This document shows, in pieces, positions 23,801-33,700 of a DNA stretch of 64,000 bases. Each line of letters begins with the position of its first letter. Position 1 is the stretch's first letter. The stretch lies in assembly GCA_020152595.1 (NCBI GenBank), contig JAIGNY010001807.1:1190161-1254160 (forward strand), given 5' to 3'. The notes under the pieces were generated by a model. It was not told the origin of the DNA. It saw only the letters and a list, made by a program, of their open reading frames with translations, and did not search any database. The position numbers and the translations under genes were made by a program. The DNA is from Chiridota heheva (taxonomy: Eukaryota > Echinodermata > Holothuroidea > Apodida > Chiridotidae).

Positions 23801-26800
23801 TTGGAGAATATACTATTTTAAACGCATTCCAGCAACTTCCTGTGATATTTTGAGATTAGAGGGCTCTTTTCACTTAAATGACCCATTTGCTAGAGAATGT
23901 GCAAATTTCACGCGAAGCAACATTCATATTCGTTTTCAGCATCCTCTAAAGTATCTGTTCACCAATTATAATGCAATACTAAGAAGTGGGTCACAAAAGT
24001 CAATTTTTAGGCTGATTTTGTCTATTCCTCCCAAGGTCTATATGGTCAAGTAAGCAGTAATTAAGTATCACCAAACTGGCTCAAGCAAGTTTGCATACAA
24101 GGAAGACTATTTCACATGTCATCAGTACTCACTGGATGTTTTAACTGTCTTTGCAGGTTAGATCCAAGAGAGCTAGATGGCATGCTTGCAGAATGTACAT
24201 TACTCAATTCAAGGACAGAGTTATATCTTAGGTTTATCAGAAGAAGAGTCTTGGTAAGTTGAAAAAGTAACCACAAGAGTGGTATTTTCTTGTTAAAAAA
24301 TAGTAATAGTAATTATTTTATATAGTGCCCTTTCTATACAAGTATATTCAAGAGCGCTTTACCAGCATTAGAGCTTAAGCATAGGGGAGAGGAGAGCTGC
24401 CCATATGGGGAGAGGAGAGCTGCCCATATGGGGAGAGGAGAGCTGCCCATATGGGGAGAGGAGAGCTGCCCATATGGGGAGAGGAGAGCTGCCCATATGG
24501 GGAGAGGAGAGCTGCCCATATGGGGAGAGGAGAGCTGCCCATATGGGGAGAGGAGAGCTGCCCATATGGGGAGAGGAGAGCTGCCCATATGGGGAGAGGA
24601 GAGCTGCCCATATGGGGAGAGGAGAGCTGCCCATATGGGGAGAGGAGAGCTGCCCATATGGTGAGAGGAGAGCTGCCCATATGGGGAGAAGAGAGCTGCC
24701 CATATGGGGAGAGGAGAGCTGCCCATATGGGGAGAGGAGAGCTGCCCATGGGGAGAGGAGAGCTGCCCATATGGGGAAGAGGAGAGCTGCCCATATGGGG
24801 AGAGGAGAGCTGCCCATATGGGGCATCATCCATCTAGTAGCTGAGGCCTGGGGAAGTAAATGAACACCGCGTTTTCACGCTTCTCTTCTCGAATCTTTGA
24901 TGATCGGCGTATCTGTCTGTATAGCTGTCGAAAAACGGGTTAGACCTGACCAAGGCTTGAAGCCGGTATCTCCAGTATCTCAGTCGTGTGCTCTACCAAC
25001 TGAGCTACCTGACTCCTAAAAGGGACTCCTGAATTTGAATGGGAAATGCTTCTTTCTCCCTCCCTTCTTCCAACCAGTGCTTATGAGAAGCAAATTTGGT
25101 CTTTTTAGGTCATTTTGATACCACATTATAAATATAAAAGTCTTTTGATTCACCAGGAGTGACAGAAGAAGTGGAGGCCAAAATTATTTATGAAATCAAA
25201 CTAGTTCTAGTCTTCCTTTATATCTTACCAGCTGGTAAGCACAATTGGTGGAGCATTTGCTTTCCATCTGGAAGGTCGTGATTCGATCCCCAGTCATACT
25301 CTCGAAATGAGACCTTGGCATAAAGGAAAGGAGCAGGGTTCTAGTACAGGCTTGTGTGTCATGTGTAGCTGCACTTTGAGCCCTAAAAGGTTATAATGCA
25401 AAGCTCTGTGCTTATGGTCATATGAATAGCATATAAATAAGATTTTAGTTTAATTATTATTATTACATCTGTCATTACTTTTTCCTGTTTTTGATATGTA
25501 CGTAAGTAATTAACCTTTCCCATGATAGCATCAAACTGTTACGAACTCAGTAAAATCTCTCACCCAAATAGCAAATCTTGTACACATCATAATAGCATTA
25601 TAATGATATTCTATGCCTTCTCTCACCCGCTGTCTCAGTATTCCAGGCTCTGTTGCTCCCCCCCAAAAAATAAAGTTTTGCCACCATTTTGCTTAACTAA
25701 TATTTAAAATCGTCCCTCATTCCATGTGCACCCACAGTTTTGTTAGAGATTTTCCATACTCTGTCCCTTGCTTGCCAATAAACAACATGAATCTAAACCT
25801 ATTGGTGATCCATCTGCGTCTTTTACCGTTGTTTGATTTAGGCTGATATTGAGACAATAGGAGACGAAAACAATAATAAATCTGAGAGGACATCAGACCT
25901 GGAGAAGTTACTGAGGAACTGTATGCTGAGCAGACGGATCCAAGAGGTGATAGGATGCTATATCCTCATGGAGGAATACTTCATGCGTGAAAGCGTCACT
26001 AAGGTATGTATCTGATGCATCCCGATCTAGGCAAAGCGTCACTAAGGTATGTATCTGATGCATCCCGATCTAGGCAAAGTGTCACTAAGGTATGTATCTG
26101 ATGCATCTCGATCTAGGCAAAGCGTCACTAAGGTATGTATCTGATGCATCCCGATCTAGGCAAAGCGTCACTAAGGTATGTATCTGATGCATCCCGATCT
26201 AGGCAAAGTGTCACTAAGGTATGTATCTGATGCATCCCGATCTAGGCAAAGCGTCACTAAGGTATGTATCTGATGCATCCCGATCTAGGCAAAGCGCCAC
26301 TAAGGTATGTATCTGATGCATCCCGATCTAGGAAAAGCGTCACTAAGGTTATATCTGATGCATCTTGATCTAGGCAAATTGAACACAAAAGATTTTAAAT
26401 GTATCCAAACGGTGTTATTTGCAAAAAGCGCTTTTAAAATTGGTTAGAAATTGACCATTTTACAGCTTTTTGAATTATATGCAAATTTGTATTCAAATTT
26501 GAATTTGAGGATTCCTGCACGAGCTTGTAGCTCTCTGTTGAGAATGGCAAACAGTGTTGGTGCAGTTTCAGTGTAAAGACTTCTTTGGTTGGCCATGCGG
26601 GTCATAATGCCTCCTAATATCACGCCTAAGGAAAATCAATTCTTACGTCGTAACAATCAATTCTTACGTTGTAGCAATTCCATTTTTACGTCTTATACGG
26701 GTTGCTAATAGGTTGTTTGCCTTTAGGCGTAAGAATAGACATAATTTTACCCGTGAAAACAAATTTTCTATTCTTACGTCTAAAGGAAGCAGCCAATTAG

Positions 26801-29800
26801 CGACCCATTTTAGACTTATGAAATGGAATCATTTCAACATAAGAACTGATTGGTACTATGTATGAATGGATTTTTTAGACGTAACATTAGAAGACGTTTT
26901 ATGACCCGCATGGCCAACCATAGACTTTAGTCAACTGTCAGTAAATTTCATACTGATTAAACAGATTTTCTTTCTTGGGCAAAGGATTATTTTTGATTTA
27001 ATTCTATAAAACTCTCTGCTTGCTGATAATACAATGTTGTATTTATTCTTAGGCGGAGAGTATAGACTGTTTGGAGAAAGGATCTCAGACGTCCAGTGTC
27101 GTAGATGATATATTTTTTATCCTTAAGAAATGCACCAAGTAAGTAATTGAAAAATATGTTCTGTTTTTTGTGATACTTCTTGGTCCTGTCACAGGGTTCA
27201 GAACTTTCGTTAAATATGTTAATTGGGTTAATTGATTTGCACAAATTTAACTTTTTCTGCACAAAACCCAGTCGATTGCGAGAAAATAGTAAAAGAAAAA
27301 TGCATTTTTCGTCACTTTGACAAGAAAAACAGAATAAGGCTCATTACGCAATGACGTCATTTTGGGAACGCCTGTATGTAAACAATGCATCGATGCCATG
27401 TATAACATGTGTCCGCCATTGAAATTTCACAATTGCTATCCATAGCAATCCTGTTTGTTCTTCTAAAATATTACATTTTCCAAGCAAATATTAAACAAAA
27501 TGCCGCAGCGTGCGTTGTGTAGTTGAAGGATGCAGTAATATAAATTCTCAAACTAAAAGTTGTTTATCAATGGCAATGGGCAACAAAACGAGACAAATCT
27601 GGACGTGTTTTGTGCACTTGACATAACCAAGTTTTTGGGGCTTTCTGGGTACAGTCATATTCAGCTCACGGCAGATTGTTTCCACCTGTTCTGTTCGATA
27701 TAAATAGTAGCTTGACCGCATCGTCTCTGACATGAAATTTTTACTGTTTCGCGAGTAATAAAAATTCAAATGAAAGAAACAGAGGAAGAAAAAACAATCA
27801 AGACTCAGTGAGATTCAAACTCATACCTCTCACTCAAGACGAAGCCGTACTCGACTGGGCTACTTAATCAGTTGAAAATCTGTATAATTTATTTTATATA
27901 TTGTGTGGAATATGATCGAAGGAAGAAAAATTGATAAAATAGAACTGAATTTTAATTATTTTGTCCATATGCCAAGCCGTTAAAAAGTAAACTAAGAACA
28001 TTTTCACAATTTCTTCAAAAACTTTCAATTTAAGTGCCAAAACGCAATTGGATTGCGTGAATGAACTATTCAGTTCACGTAACGTCAAAGCGACAGAGAC
28101 TTGAACATTGATAAATAAAACTTTATATTTCCATTAGATGTTAAAGTTGATGTTCTTGCAAACACTTAAATTTGATTATGTTGAACAAAATATTACTTGC
28201 AAAACAGTAAGAATTTCTTGCCAACTACGCAAGCTTTGTACTGTAGGACCGTGTAAGGGCCTGTGTAAGGGTTGTAAGCCTGATCCTTCTTTCTTGTCTG
28301 CAAGCGGTTCAAATTCAAAAGGAACGATATCCCTTCATTATAAGAATGTCCTTCATTTATTTCCAAATCATTTTTATCATAGCTTGAACATGAAAATGAC
28401 AAATTAAGATCTGAACAGCCTGAAAAACTTTTGCAATCAGACGCTATTTGTACGTGGTTAGTATGTGTGTGATGCATTGTTTACGATAAACAGTCCCTGA
28501 CATGACGTAGCAAAGTCTTATGACGTCACAAATCCTTTTCAACCTTTTTTTGGAGCAAGTAATAAATGATCAAATTCTAAGTTCTTTTTCATCATGAAAA
28601 TAGACTCACTTTTAGGCTTTTTTGATGGATTATTAAATTTCGGGATATGAAAAACTTATAACAGGTTTAACCTCAATGTTTTTTCAAAGGCATGGCAGGA
28701 CCACTTTAAATTTCTTTTCAAATACTTTTTTCTTTGGTCTTCACATGCAGAGTTTGAAGTACATGATATAAGTGGTAAACACACAAATCCATTGATTTAG
28801 TTGTGCAGCAGGAATCATCTGCATATCCCAAATTTTGCAAAATGAAGAACAGAATAATTAAAAGTTCTGTGCAATTTTTGTAAAAATAGGGATTTTGTTT
28901 TTAGCATTCCCATTTCACACATCCACTTGCTAAATTTTCTTAACAGACGAGCAATTTCAAGCGGTAGTGTGGATTGTGCCTGTGCCATGCTCAATCACAC
29001 AACAACAGTACTAGAGGGCGACTACCGGGAAAGTTTGTACAATAAACTGAGATCGGGCTTTCCGTCAGGGTCGTTTGATGTCGGCCAGGCATACAGCATG
29101 CTTCAACAAGGGCGCTTTCCTACTTCAAGTTCAGACACCAATGCTGCCAAACTAGAATTTATGGTAAGATTCATCTTTTGTTCAAAATAGAAATTGACAT
29201 AATGGAAAATAAATTAAAGTGAAAAAGAAATATGCAAATGAATTAAGATTATTGACCTCTCTTCTCCTGTACTTTCTCCTCTCCAACCTGCTATTTTGTA
29301 CACAGTTTTGTGTGCCTCTTTTCTCTCAAATTGCACCAATTGTTCTTTAAAGTTAATTTGTTTTGTTATAACATTCTGGTTCTTACAGCCTTTGCTGTTG
29401 ATGCACCAACAATTCTCCTCAAATCAATTGATCAATGATCGATCAATCAATCAGTCGATCAATACTTAGAAGTAATCTGTTTATTAGCATGATGGTTTCT
29501 TGATAAGGTCTTTTGTCTGCATGAAATATAACGGCTAAATTGTTTCTTAATATTTGAAAGATGTATAATGAGTTCCTAATGGAAACAACACTAAAGATTA
29601 CAGAGTTGTGAGGAACGTAAAATATTGGTAAATGATGTAAGTAACAAAATGCATTTTGTCTTACTCCTCAGACGACCCTTAACAATGTTGAGGTGAGTGT
29701 GGAGTACATCCAGGCTTTGCGGAGGAACCTTTCTGAGGAATGTGTGGTTCTACTTCAGTATGCTGGGGCCACCGGCAAAGAGAAGCTGGAGAGTTGCTTG

Positions 29801-30756
29801 CAGGATCTGGCTGCTCTCACACACAAATTCAAAGATGTCTTAGATGTAAGTGTTTCTGTGTATGCACGGGCAAACTGTAAGGAATTTTAGTTGGAGGGTC
29901 AAAATATGATTGGGGGTATAATCCAATAGAAGGAAAACAATGATTAACAAGTTTTTTTTTGGCAAGTGCACCCCTTGCTTTAATGCTGAAGCACCCATGT
30001 GTGTGGGGTAACTGCTTGTGCTCTGTAGTGGAAGAGATTTTAGTGCTGCTATGTTTGCATGTGCTCAGGAGTGTAGGAAAGAGATGGAAAGGAACTCATT
30101 TTGTGAATGCATTGCCTAAATGCATGACCTTGGAAGAAATCAGTCAGAAGTTAGATAATCCAGAAGTGTTTAGAATGCATATGAGCAATACAGTGTATCA
30201 AAACTGAGATTCTTAGTGGATAAACCTTGGATTTCTGAGGTAGGCTTTTGTATTGGGAATAGAGCATGAACTAAAAAAAAAATGTAAAGTATTGATGGAA
30301 TTTCCGAGGGGCAGAGGTATTCTTTTTGCAGAGTGTTAAAATTCTAGCTTGCATATATGGTAGTTGATAGTCTTTTTAAATTTTCTCTAAAAAATATTAA
30401 TTTCTGAATATGTTTGTAAAGTAGTAATGACATGTTCTTTGCCAAATCAGATGCTGAGAAAAGTTGTTGGTTTTGACTTGTTTTCTTTCTGCTGTTCCTT
30501 CAGTACGGTCTGAGCCAATTAAGTTCAAGTGCAATTAAACCTCGCATCAAGCCGTGGGCAGACAACTTTCTTTCGACCAATCATAACATTTCTGAGGAGG
30601 AATTCTCCATTTATGAGGCCAACGATCCATTTGTTCAGAACTTTATCATGAACTTGGAACAGCTGATTGCAGAGTTTAAGGTATAACATGGAAACCTATG
30701 CATTTCTGAAGTAAAATGGATTCAAATACCACATAAGTTGTCATCATTGATTTTTA

Positions 30757-30793
<37 letters not shown>

Positions 30794-33700
30794 TGACCTA
30801 ATACTATTTGGTCTTATAATCATGTATAGTGTTTTTGTGTTACCTAAGGAATGTACAAATGTAATGTCATTACTAGTCTGATTTCAGTCATTTCTATGGT
30901 TTCAACATTTTTTTTATTTTATTGTCCTCTATTATTTGAGATGAATATACTTACTACTGCACTAGGTAACCTTTAACCCATTTCCTTGCAGGATTTACTG
31001 ACTTCGGGAAACCATGATGCACTTGTGAGTCTGATCACCAACGTGGTCACATCACAACTTGAGCAAGCTGTCCTTAGATCTGTCTTTAACAGGGTGAGTG
31101 TTTATTCTTTAAAAAAATAGTCTCATTAATTTCATTTTCATTTAAATTCTTTGATATGACAGAGGAATATTAAAAAAACAAATTGGGAGAAAAAAATATT
31201 GCATTTCAAAGTGCAGTGCAGTATACAGTGTGATGTCATTCTTGCAGATTTAAGACAAATTTTTAAATTTATTTCTGTTAAACAAATTTTATAGAATTAT
31301 TATGTTTTCCATTTTTCCTAGTTTCGTCCGTTTTTGTTAGTTTTTTTTCTTCAGACTTGCAACATGTTTTGCTTATTACAATTTCAGTTATGAAAGTATT
31401 TCAGTTATGAAAGTATTTCAGTTATAAAATTATTTTGGTTATAAAATAATTTTAGTTATGAAATTATTTCAGGTATAAAACTATTTCAGTTATGAAATTA
31501 TTTCAGTTATGAAACTATTTTAGTTGTAAAATTTTTCAGTCATGAAATTATTTCAGTTATGAAATTATTTCAGTTATGAAATTATTTCAGTTATGGAATT
31601 ATTTCAGTTATGAAATTATTTCAGTTATGAAATTATTTCAGTTATGAAATTATTTCAGTTATGGAATTATTTCAGTAATAAAATTATTTTAGTTATAGAA
31701 TTATTTCAGTTATGAAATTATTTCACTTATGAAATTTTTCACTTATGAAATTATTTCAGGTATAAAATTTTATCCAAAGGAAATAAGGAGGTAAAATTTA
31801 ATGTGTAGAATTCGTTCATTAATTGCAATTTTTTTTATCTTGCAGCTGGGTGGTCTGCACTTTGACAAGGAGTTACGATCACTGGTCGGATATCTCACAT
31901 CAGTGACTCAGTGGACGATTCGAGACAAGTTTGCTCGACTCACTCAAATGGCCACAATACTTAACTTAGAGAGGGTGAGAAATAATTTTTTTAAATATTT
32001 TAAGTAGTACAAAAATTAAATTTCTGAAATATGCAGTTCAAAAAGTACCAATGAATTATCTTTTTTTTTTTTTTTTAATCTCATAGTGTTGATCATTTAT
32101 AGGCTCAAGTCTGTAAGTAATAAGAAAAACAAAAATCATCGACAATCAAGTAATTCAATTTTAAATGCACTTTCATTTTAATCAATATATACCTAAGGTA
32201 TAAGAAGTACTAAGTAATAGTATGGAGTTGCTGTCCACAGCTGCGTAGAAAAGTATTTGACATTAGGGGGCTAGATTTGATCATTTGTCTCAAAAAACGT
32301 CAGTACAAAAGGTATGAGTCTCTTATTACGGTCTAAAAACTATTTGTAAAAGGTATAGGGGCGTAAAATTATTGATAAAATTTGGCTAGATTTCCTGAAA
32401 ATTGAAGCAAATTTTACAAAAATGTGAGTGAAAGAGGTAGAGGTAGAAGATGTGATTAGTGAGAGACGAAATTTTACGAAAATTGAAGAAAAGTTTATGA
32501 AAATTGAAGACGGCTTCTCAGAAATTGAAGAAAAATTCTCGAAAATAAAGGAATTTACTCAAAAATTGTAGTAAATTTCACGAAAATGAAAGCCAAGTTC
32601 TCAAAAATTAAAGATATTTTCCCCAAAATGATGGATATTGCACGAAAAGTGAAGCAAATTTTACGAAAATGAAGGATATTTTACGAAAATTGAAGGAAAT
32701 TTCCCAAAAATCAATATAAATTTCCCGAAAATTAAAAACAATTTTCCTGAAAATGAAAGAAGTTGCACAAAAATTAAAGATTTTTAGAAGAAAAGAAGCT
32801 ATGGAATCTGACTCTTTAAAATCAATTCATTAGACCTTCATTATTGGGGGGCCAAAATGGTACTTGGTCTCCCTGGTAAACAAATCAGGGGGACCATGCC
32901 CCCCCCCCCCTACTTCCACCCTTCACTTTCTAAGCCCCTGGCTGTCCATCCAGTATTGTAGCTCTATTTCATTCACTTGAGGTAAAACAGTGATTCCTAA
33001 GTTCTATGACATCATCAAACATTTACTCAATGAAATGACTCGAAAAGCAGTCATTTAATGTTGATGAAGATAATGAAAGTTGGCAACCCTAATAGATTGC
33101 TCCTAAATGACTTAAGTTATTTATCAAAATGCTTATTTTCTGATATCAATTGTACATGAAGCAGGTATTTTGAATTTGAATGATTTTACAAAGAAATTAC
33201 AACTTGATTTCACAGGTAACTGAAATTCTTGACTACTGGGGACAAAATTCCGGACCACTTACCTGGAGATTGACCCCAACAGAAGTCAGACAAGTTCTTG
33301 CCTTAAGGTAGTGAAACATTCTAATGTATGTTCCTGTTAGATTATCTCTAACTTTCTGTAAATCTGTTGTAGAATTGTTCGATGCAACCTTTCTCAAATA
33401 TCCTCTCCATTGAGATGTAAAATATCAAGTGATCTAGCCTTTCAATTTTACCCCTAAAACAACAAAAATTGTTCAGAAAAAGGAAAAAAAATTATAACTT
33501 TAAAATCTCTTCTCCTTATCCTTGATTAATACCTACTTTTTCTTCTCCAACCTGCTGTATGTTTGCACCACTTCCCCATCTTTATTCAAAACTTCCTCTC
33601 ACTCAGGCAGTTCCAAGTTCATATTGGCCACACCCACTCCAACCCATACCCCCAAGAAGAGGGCGTCCCCTGAACTTTGCTCCCCTTAAAAGAAACGAAT

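Larger units (their letters stand above)
27340..28535. mobile_element. Degenerate DNA transposon remnant with THAP-like and second ORF pieces
   Basis: Fills much of COG4 intron 9. The same words occur inverted at the two ends: TGACGTCA (27352 and 28521) and GTAAACAATGCATC (27378-27391, and reversed at 28471-28484). Inside, a THAP-like piece runs on the + strand and a second coding-like piece on the - strand. All frames are broken. The superfamily (P-like, PIF/Harbinger or other) cannot be settled from this. Confidence 0.45.

Noticed and set aside
24368..24863. Open frames of about 150 codons on both strands
   Set aside because: The 23-bp array is open in several frames on both strands; not coding.
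27803..27871. Possible functional tRNA gene
   Set aside because: A and B box-like words are present, but the acceptor stem does not pair. Same for 11070-11325, 24870-25018, 25226-25450 and 48715-48815, which are read as SINE heads.
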